From contig JACTVC010000002.1 in assembly GCA_018417955.1 (NCBI GenBank), positions 4,340,001 through 4,404,000 of the forward strand: a DNA stretch of 64,000 bases, written 5' to 3'. Below, piece after piece: positions 22,146 through 33,880 of this stretch (position 1 is the first letter of the stretch; each line of letters begins with the position of its first letter). The notes under the pieces are model-generated. The model saw only the letters and a program-made list of their open reading frames with translations, made no database searches and had not been told where the DNA came from. The stretch is from Laccaria trichodermophora. Taxonomy: Eukaryota; Basidiomycota; Agaricomycetes; Agaricales; Hydnangiaceae. Both the position numbers and the translations under genes were made by a program.

Positions 22146-24143
22146 CTAGACAAGAGTAAGAGGCAGAAACTGCATTGCGAAACGCAAGGTACCCACAATC
22201 ATGATGTAGAACGATACCATCGCAACTCCCTCTGCCCAGTTGGTTTTCGAGTCAGCGGTGACGTAGTTGACTATGAAGCAAGCCCCAATCAGGACGCAGA
22301 CCTCGAACAGATCTAGGGCGAAGAGAGTTAGTAATTTGCACGATGAAAACCAAGGATCACACACCGAAGAGGAGAGTCATTGGTTTACCGATCCACCAAC
22401 CAAGGAGAACGAAGAATGGCATCCAGAAAAGGGTGAATTGTATGCTCAGGTCGATGGCACGCCCTTTGGCCAGTGTCGTTGGAGGGGTGGGTTCTCGGAA
22501 AAAGTGACGGAAGAGGTATTGGACAAAAAACGCGGAAGCCACAGTCCCATCGGCCGCAAATGATACCATCGGAAGAAGTATCAAACCAAACCATCTAGAG
22601 GCTAATTAAGAAAGTGAAGATTTTCAAGAAACGTAAAAGACTAACTCCACTTGTATATGTCCCGATTCTCTGACGAATTCGATACTTTCTACCATCTAAA
22701 CGCCAAAAATCAGAAAACGCAATCCTATATAATCGAATCACTCACAAATTCTGCGGTGGCAGCCATGAGACCGATGCAAATGGCAAGCATTACGAGGCAG
22801 ACCCATTGGTTCACCTCTGGATCAGTTTCCTGCAGATGAGTTGCTTCATGCTTGAAAGCCTCGGGAGCATCCGCCGCCAAATGAAGGCTCAGAGCATTGT
22901 CATCCCCTGGAGGGTTGTGAAGATAGATCCGAGAACAAATGTAGCTAAATGAAGTCAGATAATGAGTACGCGAGGTTCTCGAGTTTCTTACACGCAGAGA
23001 AGCAAAATAGCGACACCTCGACTCATTTTGAGGAACATGCCTCGAATCTCATCGTTGACGACTGGGTTCACCGCTCCTGACGTCGTTGGAACAAACCCCC
23101 CATCTATTGCTGCAAAGAATGCTGCAGGAACCATGAGACTAAGCACCCTGCGTGAAGAAACTCAGCCGTTACCATTTGCATGGTCGGTGTATGTAACAGA
23201 AACAACGCTTACCCGAGGGTGAGCAGAGAATGATTGAGCTCCGTCAAGTGCGGATGAAGATCTTGTTCAATTATACGTGCTCCTCCCGTCACAAAGGCCG
23301 TCCCAGGTACAAGGAGAAGATGAAGAATGACAACACCTGGACACCGAATGTTATATCCCACCTATCTGACGAGCGATATATCAAAACCCACCAACAATCG
23401 TGGACTTCAGTATAACCAATCTAAAGAAAGGTGTTCAGCAAAGTATATAAAATACCATGAGAGAGAAAGGTACTCACTCGCATTTTTTCAGAAGAATGAT
23501 GGCTAACGTAGCTTCCACAGCACTTATTATATACGTCAGCAGGGAAAAAACAAAGAAACCAAAAAAAGACATCACTTGTTCAGAGTAATAATGATGAGAT
23601 CACCTAATTCAATTCCCAAGTAATGAGCCAACTGCTCTCCGCCATAATCAAACAGACGCTCCAAGGGTATAATGGTAAGGAATGAAACTATAGGAACGGT
23701 GAGCGGGACGGCTTATAAAAACAACAATTCATAAGACATACGAGTGAATGTTACGGTCGGGGAGAAGTGGTGAAATCTTGACACCCACGCGGGTATTATC
23801 AACAGTAGGAAGATATTCAGCCCTGAAGCCAACAAAGACATTAGGTGGAAAGCAAACACGGGTGAGATGACTTACAAGATGAATAGAAAATTGCCCGGAG
23901 ACTCTCAACCACTCCGATTTTTTTCTTCCCTTTTCGCGTAAATCTGTCCCATAGGTGAACCAGCTCTTTCTTGTCGGGAAGATGCATGGACATATGCGAT
24001 TTCTCTGATTTTGTGGGGCTCTTCATGTTGACCGCATGGAGATGTTGACCATTCGAGCTCTGAATAGCTTCCTCCTCATCTCGAGGTCGAACTATCACGG
24101 TACGCTGCCGTGTTGAGAAGGTGGCTTCTGGCTGAGCAGCCAT
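22146..24143 (-). CDS. Ca2+/H+ exchanger (CAX family), vacuolar type
   Basis: Antiporter using the proton gradient to load calcium into the vacuole. About 480 residues in many small exons. A hydrophilic N-terminus of about 85 residues ends in DRFTRKGKKKIGVVESLRAI; about eleven hydrophobic helices follow. Joining across the intron near 23528-23580 gives the first exchanger repeat with TLNNAVEATLAIILLKKCE and STIVGVVILHLLLVPG, the pattern of fungal Ca2+:H+ antiporters. The second repeat has AATAEFVSDSIEFVRE and WFGLILLPMVSFAADGTVAS. The C-terminus is NWAEGVAMVSFYIMIVGTLR. The gene converges on TAZ1 with 194 bp between stops. Ion preference cannot be read from sequence. Confidence 0.88.
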
Positions 24144-24962
24144 ACTTTAGCACGGTTGATGAGAGGGAGGAAGGGAAGAGTTGAGGTGGGCGTAGAAGAG
24201 CGTGCACCGTCTCTTGAGGCCCGGGGGAGTGACGGGGGTTTCCTTGGTGAGGGAAGAGTTACGGATAGTCCATCTGTCAAACTTGAATAAAAACCATGAG
24301 TAGCGCCCGTTGGGGCAGTGTTGTGATGGGAAGTGATTTCCACCTTGCTACAATGCGGTCTGCAAGCAAGTTACATAAAATGTCCAGTGTCCCGATTACT
24401 TACAAGCAGGTGCCAAGCCGCCAAGCTAAACTTGAACATAGAGCAAGGCTGCTCCCAAGCTGCCCCTCTCATAAGTACTGAGTACTGAGTCCTGACATTA
24501 AATACATGCACGACTGGTAAGAAATTCGAAGGAGGGCGCCAACCTTTTCTTCATCAGTTTCAAAGTGTGCTCAAGTTTCAAGCCTCTGTCGCTTCAGCTT
24601 GCTATCCTGCACGACCACGCCCTCTCTCACGCAACTGCACCCTGTGTTCCCGATCTCTTGTAAGGAGAGCGATCGTTGTCAAAACTGACAACGAGAGACT
24701 GGGTATAAACGAGGCTATGTTCCCAACGACCTCAAATTTGCGACCCCCCTCATGGTGGCATTGATCGCGCACTTTTGCCACGGATAACGGAAACATCTCT
24801 TCAAGCGAAGCACTGTTCAATGTAGTAGTCGTTGGTAAACAATTCACAATATTACCATACAGTACAACGATGTTGGTGGCAGAACAAGAAAGCTTATTCT
24901 GAACATCGACGACGCCTGACCGCACCTCTGGGAACTTTTGTGTCGGATTCCAGAATCACTTT
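24144..24962. other. Divergent promoter region, no gene seen
   Basis: An 819-bp spacer between the starts of the Ca2+/H+ exchanger (minus) and THO2 (plus). A short tandem GTACTGAGTACTGAGT lies near 24476. Open frames are short and have no recognisable domain. Confidence 0.6.
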
Positions 24963-27900
24963 ATGGACGTTATTAACAGCGTTCGCGGGTGCCTAGCTAC
25001 ATGGAACAAAGGTGGAGAATCGGAATGGTCAGTTTTCTCTCACTTACATCTCACCATATTCTAATTCACCCCATAGCCGCAACATCCTCATCTCTCCTCA
25101 TTGTAACCCATCCAATTCTCAATGTTTGGATGTCCTTACAACTGCTTATCACACCCTCCTGGCGTCCGTTCTTTCCACCTGGTCACCAGCGCACACCCTT
25201 TCGCTAAATGCGTTCGTGGACTTCGTTCAATCGGTATTGCGTGACCTGCCCTCTTCCTCTTCTTCATCCTCGACTGCGTCCACAAATGCCTCTATATTTG
25301 GAGAGCATCTTGTAGACGTTCTTTGGTCTATTGACGCCGAATTGGATGAGACTCTGAGTGATTCTCGACTTGCTGTCACTGCATCTGCCGACCAAGGAGC
25401 ACCGGCCTCAACTGTTTTGGTCAAGGCCAATAAAGCTAAGCAGAACGCAGAAAACGACAAGGTGAAAGTACAACTCATCGTTAAGCGGCTTTTGGTGAGC
25501 TTTGTGAACCTCTCATCGTGCGCGTGCAACTTTTTGATGAAATTTGCACATAGGAGTGTGGTATCATCAGCCCCGAGTTATGTCGAGAAAGGCTTGACTC
25601 CACAGTACTCGCAAGCGTTGGATTGATCCCCGACAAAGCATCGTTAGACAAGAAGGAGATAAGGACACGGACGGGCTTATTGTGCGTAAATTTACCCTCT
25701 GTTTATTGATCAACTCACAAGCAACATTAGCTACAAGCAAAACAAGTTCAATTTACTTCGTGAACAGTCGGAGGGGTACAGCAAGCTAACAGTCGAGCTT
25801 ACGAGTAGCTTGGGACTGGCTCACTCTCCGCAAACAGGCCGTCCGACAGAGACATATACTGCTATCGAGGATCGTGCTCGACCTGTATGGGAGAAAGTAA
25901 TAAGCCTGATTGGCTACTTTGATCTTGATCCCAACAGGGCCCTCGACATTATTCTTGATGTCCTCTCAATACACTTAGCGAATCATTACACCTTCTTCCT
26001 TGCTTTACTGTCATTCTCGCCATGGCGTGCCTTATACCGGCCTCCGAAACCCAAAGAGGATAGTGCAGAGATGAATGTCGACCTCTTACCACCTCTCTCA
26101 AACAAATCACTTGAAGAGGTGCTCTCCTTGGCAGCAAAGAATAGTCCTAACCCTGCTCCAAATCCAAAAACTAGTAGTCCTCGGGTTCTTGCGCAGGTTC
26201 TCGGCTTCAAGTTTGTGTACTATCAGGTACATCTTTCATTGTTTAGTCTTCGTCAACATCTTATTTTCTCCCCAAAAGTCTTCTGATATTGTTGAAGCTG
26301 CTCCCCGCAATCTATATCTTACCGCTGCGCTTCTGATACGAGAGGGTTTCATTACACTTGAAGACCTTTATTCGCATGTATGTGCCTTTCTTATTTGTTA
26401 TTCAAGAGTGATTCTTATCTAGGATGCTAGCTTCTCCCGCTCGACGAAGATATGGACGACGACCGCAAAGAGTACATATCCAATGTCCAATCAAGGATAT
26501 CTGGGGCCAAGACAAGTCAGCTAGCCATGTCTGCTCCACTTGAGTCGAACGCTTCATCCAATTCAAAGTCTAAACCTCCGACACCGGTAGAGCAGAAAAA
26601 ACCGGACGTCAAGGATACAAATCAAAAGGTTGGACTACTGAATGCCTTGCTTTCTGTGGGAGCGATGCAACCTGCAATTGCCATCATGTCCAAATTTCCG
26701 TGGCTGGTTGATGCACATCCTGAGATAGCTGACCTCATGATTCGAGTGATGAAAGCCTCTTTATCTCCCCTTTACGACAGTTTATTGGTAACCAAAGAGC
26801 GTAATGTCAGCTTTACTCAAGCTAGAGCTCGTTACGGGGCCTCAGGCGTTGCTTACCCAAACCCCCGCAAACCAATACTCACCCTCTGGGCGCCTACACC
26901 ACCCAGCACCAGCACGACTGATTTCGTTTTCTTTTTCCCTGACTGGCCGGACAGAGTCCCAATCAGCTCATCTTTGGATGACTTGGAGACTGTAATTGAG
27001 CCTTTGATGCGCTTCATTGGCCTCCATGTGTCGCGGGATCCCTTGTTTTTGACTAAATTTCTGCGTCTGGGGCGTCTTCACCTGCAATCAACAGTTCCCA
27101 TTGATCCTCAAACCAAGAAGCCCAATGGTGAACCAGACCCCGACAACCACGTACGCCTATTTTGGTTCCAGATCTTGAGGATGTATCTTTTACCGGCTCT
27201 GCCCCTCATACGTGGTAATGCAGTTTGCACGGTTGAGGTCTGGAATATCATTCGCCAATATGAAACCACCGCTCGATGGCGGCTCTATGGAGAATGGAAA
27301 ACAACCACCTACAAGAGCCATCCTGAACTTCGGATTCGAGAGGTTCAAGCAGATCGTGAATCAAAGGGCATCCTCCGCCGTCTCTCTCACAACACCATCG
27401 ATTCCTTGTCAGGGACTGTTGCCAAACTCGCCCATTCTAACCCCTGCATCTTCTTTGCAAACGCTGTGAACCAGATCATGGCCTACGATAATTTAGCCAA
27501 CGTTGTTATACAAGCTCTGCGTTACGTCACCAACATGGGCTTCGATGTTCTTGTTTTCGTCATCCTTGATGCACTTGCCAACCCAAGAAAAGAACGCGTG
27601 AAGGACGACGGCGTCAATACGTCAGACTGGCTTCAAAGTAGGTTTGTCTCCATCCTTAAACTCGAAGATATCTCAATTTCTCGCAGGCCTTGCCTCCTTC
27701 ACAGGAATGCTTTTTAGGCGGTATAGCGCCGATTTAACGCCAGTCCTGAGATACATTGTCCACCAGCTTCACAACGGACAAACTACAGAGATAGTTGTTC
27801 TACGTGAACTCATCTGGAAGATGGCCGGTATTGAGCCTTTGCCGAGTTTATCCGAGTCTCAAATAGCTGCTATGGCTGGCGGTCCCATTCTGCGTATCGA

Positions 27901-30900
27901 AGCTATCGCTTCATCTACACGTGGAGCACGATTAGACCCAGGCGACGCTGTTCTCAAAGGTCCCCAGAGACTTGGCAAGGGCCTCCTTGATTCTTCCTTA
28001 GCCCTACCACTGCTTATTCAAGTTGCTCAGCAACGTCAGGCTTGCGTATATAAGGCACCAGACGCACATTTAAAGTCTTTGGCAGGCCTTTATGATGCAG
28101 TGCGTCTACGTTCTCTCACAGTTTATCTTTTCTGAGTTGTCGCCGCTCAGACCCATGGTGTTTTGCTACAATATCTCGAACTACTCACGTCGCCTTCGGT
28201 CGTTTCTCCTCAAGATTATGCAAATAAAGTCATTCCATCTATCGCAGAACTTGCAGAGCGCTACGGTCTATGTGCTCCTATTTGCATGCAAATCATTCGT
28301 CCAGTGTTGCATACATCACTTCTGGCAAGCATGTCATTTCTTTCGTCTTTGCGTGTCTGATCATCACTCCAGTCTTCCGCATTGGCGATGCAAGAGCAGG
28401 AACGAGCTGCTAACGAGGAAGTTGAGAAACGTCTGAAAGCTGCTCTGCTTACAAAGCGAGAACCAGGAACGGCGGCATCTCGTATCGCTTCTCCCGCCGT
28501 AGGAACTCCTGCGTCTGAGATTTTAGCAGATGCAAAACAACCACCAGACGAATCCTCAGGTACAGATGAAATTCTCATGGAAGTTGATGCAACCTCCGCG
28601 CCGATCATTCAAAGCACAGATGTAAGTGGTTTTCAACCAGACGTTTCCTCAGCCAAAATTCGCCACTTTTAGAGCCCCTGGCTACCTGAGTTGGAAGCCT
28701 TATTTGAGGACATCAAAAAAATCGCGCCCGGCAACGCTTATGATGTCATTGGGTAAGCACCTTAACAACATCCAATCAATTTACACTAAAGCATTCCGAA
28801 TACTTTTAGACCTGGTTTCTACCTCACATTTTGGCAGCTTTCAACATATGATTTAGTTCCTCCTTCTGCGAGGTATAACGAAGAAGGTGCCGCCTTGCGC
28901 ATCTTGAGCCGCCAAGAAGATTCGAAATATATTGCGGCAGACCGTTCAGCTGACCGCTCCAAGCGTTTGACAGCATCCTCCCATCGAACTCGTCGCGATC
29001 GCTACAATCATTTCATAAATACCCTTGCGCAAGAATTCAAGGAACAGACCCTATCACGGGCTTTTACCATGAAACGCCTGGCTCGGGAGAAGCAACATTG
29101 GTTTGCGCAATGTAGGAATCTCTCAACCTATCTCATTTTCGTTCGCGATATTTACTCCCATATTATCTAGCTACCAAAGCCATGATGTTGGTGAACTCGC
29201 TTATTGAGCATTGTATTCAGCCACGGTGTCTTCTTTCACCTATGGATGCCGACTTTTGCGCCCAATTTATCAAAGTCATGCATACTCAAGGTACCCCTGG
29301 TTTTCACACACTCATGTGCTATGACAAGGTATTCATTCCCTGTTGTCCCTAGTTCCTCCCTCCTGATATACTTCCTTCTTAGCTGTTGGGGGATCATGTC
29401 AAAGTCGTCTTATTTTCCTGCAGCGAGTATGAGGCTCGTAACTACGGTATAATTTCATATCTTTCGTCATTGTTACTCTGCTGATTCTTCACTAGGTCGT
29501 TTCTTATTGGGCGTACTATCGGATCTTCATAAATGGCATCTCGACGAAGCAGTATATATGCAAGATAATCGAACCAAAATTGGCGGGAAAACTGTGCTCC
29601 ATCCTGGCCTTCAAAGAATCCTCTCATACAAGACTGTTCAGCCTGATAGTCTTCTGAAGTGGGATGCGTTTCGGCAAATTTTGCGCAAATGGCATCGTAA
29701 ATTGGCGAAGGTAGCGACCACTTCTTATCTATTTCCTACCCTGTGACCTAAGTCTCTGGTACAGTGCTTCGTCGAGTGCATCCAAACCGGAGAGTTTATG
29801 CACGTTTACAACGCAATCATCGTCTTGAAGGAGATCATCACCGTGTTTCCTTTGGCTGAGGTCACAGATACTGGATTTGGGCTTGATATCACTATGGATC
29901 GATTTTTAGAGACGGAGGAACGGGGCGATCTGAAGATCCTTGGTCGAGCGTGAGTTTTGCATTGATGTAAAAAAAATTCTCGACTGACGATTCTATTTCA
30001 GATACTCCGCTAGCCTGAAGAAACGAGAAACCTTCTGGGCGATGCCAAAACTATCAGGAAAGGTTTGGTCTCATCATTTTACATCATGTGAAGCGTTTTT
30101 GACGCACCCTATGAAGGCGAACGGAAACGCTTCGCCGATGCTGTCGACGTCCGGAAGCAGTCCAAGCTCAGAGAAGTTAAAGAGTGCTCTCCCTCCTACC
30201 AGTGGTGGGCCCGTTTCTCAACCAGCTGCCGTAAACGATGGACGTCGTAGTGCAGTACAACCGCCTACAACACCATCCGCTCCACGAGCTCAACTCGCAA
30301 CTACAACTCAATCTGCAGTAGAGAAATCGACCATAGGTCCTTTAAACTCAGCTAAACTTGCGATGGAGAGGTAGGCTATTTAGAACCAGTTTTGTAGCAA
30401 TTCTAATTGTCTCGTAGCATCCCTCGGCCAGAGGTTGTTAAGCGGGTTCGACCGGACCGCAGTGATTCTCCCAAGCTCACTTCTGACGCATCTGTGCATC
30501 CAAAGACCGATTTGACAATTGTGGACCGCAAAGGCTCAAGCCTTGTACCTGCCGACGCACGAGAATCCCCTCACAGCCCACACTTCAATAGTCCTGCTAA
30601 TATTGACGCCACCCGCTACCAATCTGCTACCTCTTTACCAAATTACCGCCCTCTAGATGATAAAACACCCCGCTTAGACGGTCATCCCGACATGCCACCC
30701 CCTTCAGTCCCAAGTCAGACCGCATCGGCTCAGGAACTTAGGGAAACCGCGAGACAATCCATTCGTCCAGACAAGGTGGAGAGCAGAAGTCAGAATGGAT
30801 CTGCGGCCCCATCGCCTCGTCTCCGGTCATCATCGCCTTCTAGTCGCCCTGGGACAAGAAATGGCAGCTCTGACAGTCGTGCCAGTGGTGGGAAATCACG

Positions 30901-32197
30901 CTCAGACCGAGGGAATGCTGATGGCGGTTCAGATGAACGGCGGTCAGACAGGGAGAGCAGGCATGACGCTCGCGATGCAGGAACTCTTGGACGCCGCGAC
31001 AGTCTCACACACAACCGCGGAGATCGGCCCAATAGAGAGCGAACCTCTACTCGGGAAAGTGACAAGGATAGAGAAGACAAAGACCGAGGGCGGGATCGAC
31101 ACAGCGAAAGAGACCGTGAGAAAGATAGAGAACGCGACCGTGACAGAGAACGTGATCGGGAACGTGACCGTGATCGCGATCGTCACCGCCGCGACGATAA
31201 AGATCGGGAACGAGATGCAAGAAAAGACCGTGACGGGACTGTTACAGGTCGTGTTGCCACAACAGCATCTCAGGATGACCGGGGCCTTCCTACTCGCCCC
31301 GATCTTTCCCGACACCGGCACCCTCTCCAAAACGGTGATGATGGTCTTGGAAAGAGAAGACGCCCTGCAGATGATGACGTGAGTAGATCCACTGCACAAC
31401 GTGGGAAAGTATTCACTCCTCTCAAGCCAGAGCGAGGTTCAAAACGAAGCTCTCGCAAGGAAGGTCATCGCGATGAACGTGGTCGTCGATTTCCTGAAAA
31501 AGATAGCCACGACAGGACCCGCGAATCTGACCGGCGACGTAAGGATCGCGATCCGGAGAACGAGGGACGTGCTTCACCCTTGGATAAGGTATGTTGACTT
31601 CATATGCTTTGCAATTGTGTTTAAGTAAGCGCAGGTAAACGAGAAGAGGTTACCTGACGGCCCCCTATCAAGCAAAATATTACCTCCTAAAACACCCTCT
31701 GCACCGCGGGCCATGGCTAGCGGCGCAGATTCTGCAAGATCCAAGGCTGATCAGAATTCAGGCCGTGAACGCAGCCGCGACACTCTACATAAATCATCTG
31801 GGTCGAGCAGTAATCCGCAACCTACGCAGGCCGGGAGCCTACGATCTCGCATAGGCGAAAAGGAGATGCCACCTTCCACACCTTTATCTTCGCCTATTCC
31901 GTATCGCAGTGACCCTTCCCGGAGTGAAGACGACCGAGATGGTGGTAGGAAACGGACCGCTTCAGGTACAGTCAACTTCTCAACCTGAAAGGGTAACATC
32001 ATTAACGCTTTATTCTAGACCGTGAAAAGGATTCCAGTGAAATTCCCCCAGGTCCAGACAATGACCAGGCCATGCAGGTCCCCAAGCGACCTCGAATAAA
32101 TCGGAATCGTTATAATTCGAACTCGCACGCTATCGCAAGGAAATTGTTGCCTATTGATCCTCTAGCTGGTGACAAGAGCCAACGAAGACAAGATTGA
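24963..32197 (+). CDS. THO2: THO complex subunit 2
   Basis: Largest subunit of THO, which couples transcription to mRNP assembly and nuclear export and limits R-loops. About 2,000 residues in roughly twenty exons. The first exon starts MDVINSVRGCLATWNKGGES and the intron after TG at about 25024 joins to CRNILISPHCNPSN in frame. The N-terminal and central helical parts include YFDLDPNRALDIILDVLS, APRNLYLTAALLIREGFITL and NALLSVGAMQPAIAIMSKFP, typical THO2 blocks. The C-terminal 600 residues are disordered, with a run of Arg-Asp/Arg-Glu dipeptides at about 31030-31260 (RERDRDRERDRERD). The protein ends LDPLAGDKSQRRQD-like at 32195. The stop lies 155 bp from the FOL2 stop on the other strand. 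Confidence 0.9.
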
Positions 32198-32352
32198 AAT
32201 CACATTTTGTAGCATAGTTCTCATGTAGTAAAATTGGTTATCCGAATTTGCAAGAACGTTGCCTTCTTTGCATTCAATTCGATATATGACAAAGATAGAT
32301 CATGAGTTGCACGAGTTGAATCGTTGTATGTAATGTCAAAGTAAGGTATGGC

Positions 32353-33450
32353 TTACTTGCTCTTAATGAGTGTGAGGAATTCTTCCCTAGTCTTTTGTTG
32401 TGTGCGGAAGCATCCCAACATGCAAGATGTTACGGTGACTGAACCAGGCTTTTGGACGCCACGCATGGTCATACAGAGATGCCTGTAGAACAAAACGTCA
32501 GTAGGTTGACCTTCATCCCATTCAAAGGGAGGCATTACGTTGCCTCCATAACAACTGCCACTCCGCGGGGTTTGATGGCTTCTTGAACCGCAATAGCAAT
32601 CTGCTTTGTGAGACGTTCTTGTACTTGCAATCGCCGACTAAACGTTTCCGCTATCCGAGCGAGCTTCGAAAGCCCCAATACTAGTTGGTTGGGGATATAC
32701 GCTATAGCGATCTACCAACTCCTCTGTTAGGAAAATGTGAGTCAGGGGAGAAGGATGGTGACAAACTTTTCCTGTAAACGGTACAAGGTGGTGTTCGCAC
32801 AAACTAGAGATATCTATGTCTCGGACAAGAACCATCTCGTCGTGATCTTCGGCAAAAACAGCATCGTTGATAACGTCTGCACAGGTGTGAGCACTCAAGC
32901 CTTTATCCCCGAAATGGCAGTCACCTGCTAGTCTCTCTTCATATCCTCGTGTCATCCACATAATAGCTTGCGCATAACGCTCTGGCGTGCGTTGGAGCCC
33001 TTCACGATCGGGATCTTCACCGATGCATTCAAGGATTGTGCGGACGGCCACGGCCATCCTTTTCTCCCTTGCTGATTTCTCTTCAGCCGTTGCATTGAGC
33101 CGGGAGACCGTCGACTTGGCTACGGGAATATAAGGGCTGATAAGCAATAGCATGTGGGCCATAAAAGACTCACCAGGCCAGCCGAGGCCATTTGGGTCTG
33201 GCACGAGCGAACTTAAGCGAGAGAGTGGGAGGGAGGCAGCATCAACCTTTTGGGATGCTACAATTGGCGTAGAAAGCCCTGATCTACGGAAGCCATAGCC
33301 CTCTCGAGGACTCGGTGGGATTGTATGAGTGATCGGAACAGTGTCGGAAACAACATCGAGATCGTTTGTTATGAGGTTTTGCTGCACTTGCAGACGCTTG
33401 AGGCTGTCGGACAGTGCGTTGACATGGTTGGCTTCAGCGGGGGTGGTCAT
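32353..33450 (-). CDS. FOL2: GTP cyclohydrolase I
   Basis: Converts GTP to 7,8-dihydroneopterin triphosphate, the first step of folate synthesis, in the cytosol. About 290 residues in several exons. A variable N-terminus of about 100 residues is followed by the catalytic domain: [37 protein letters not shown], the zinc and substrate block [14 protein letters not shown], and after an intron [20 protein letters not shown] and [16 protein letters not shown]. The last exon has the second zinc cysteine in [10 protein letters not shown] and ends in LIKSK. All expected Cys and His ligands are present. The start is the first ATG in frame. Confidence 0.95.
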
Positions 33451-33880
33451 GAAGGGAGAAGAAGAGATGAATATTTTGCTAAGATTCCAAAATTAATTGG
33501 AATCCGCTGTAAGTTGCATACAGACAGTCTACTACACCGCCACATATAAACAGCCGGTACGTCGTCCCGCCATTTTTCGATTTCCCTGTTCTCGATTTGG
33601 TTATCTCAAGGGGAATGTCCAGTTTTATTTCGCTCCCAAATTTTTTTAGTCCAAGTTGGCAACGTCAACTCCGTACTCTGGGTCCTTGCTACCATATATG
33701 CTCGCCCTGTACAGCCTACACCAATGTCGCCCGCACCGCAATTAGACGGCCACAAAAAACCTCCGGATCTCATCTATGAACTGACAAAAAGACGGCACAA
33801 ATGAGCAGTTTGGGGCCGCACCTCGTCAGCTATAAAATCAGCCACTCTAGACGCGCTTGTCAAACTCCTACTGGTCCAGC
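33451..33880. promoter_or_regulatory. Divergent promoter between FOL2 and ABC transporter
   Basis: A 430-bp spacer between the two starts. TATAAAAT at 33831 lies 50 bp before the ABC transporter ATG and may be a TATA box. No gene is seen inside. Confidence 0.45.

Noticed and set aside
23500..23600. Apparent loss of the exchanger motif (NKCVEA) in the Ca2+/H+ exchanger
   Set aside because: Caused by a wrong splice join; with the GTGATG..ATAAG intron removed the motif reads NNAVEA.
30795..31382. Long alternative frames on both strands in the THO2 tail (also 30944-31399 minus)
   Set aside because: They are shadows of the repetitive Arg-Asp codons.
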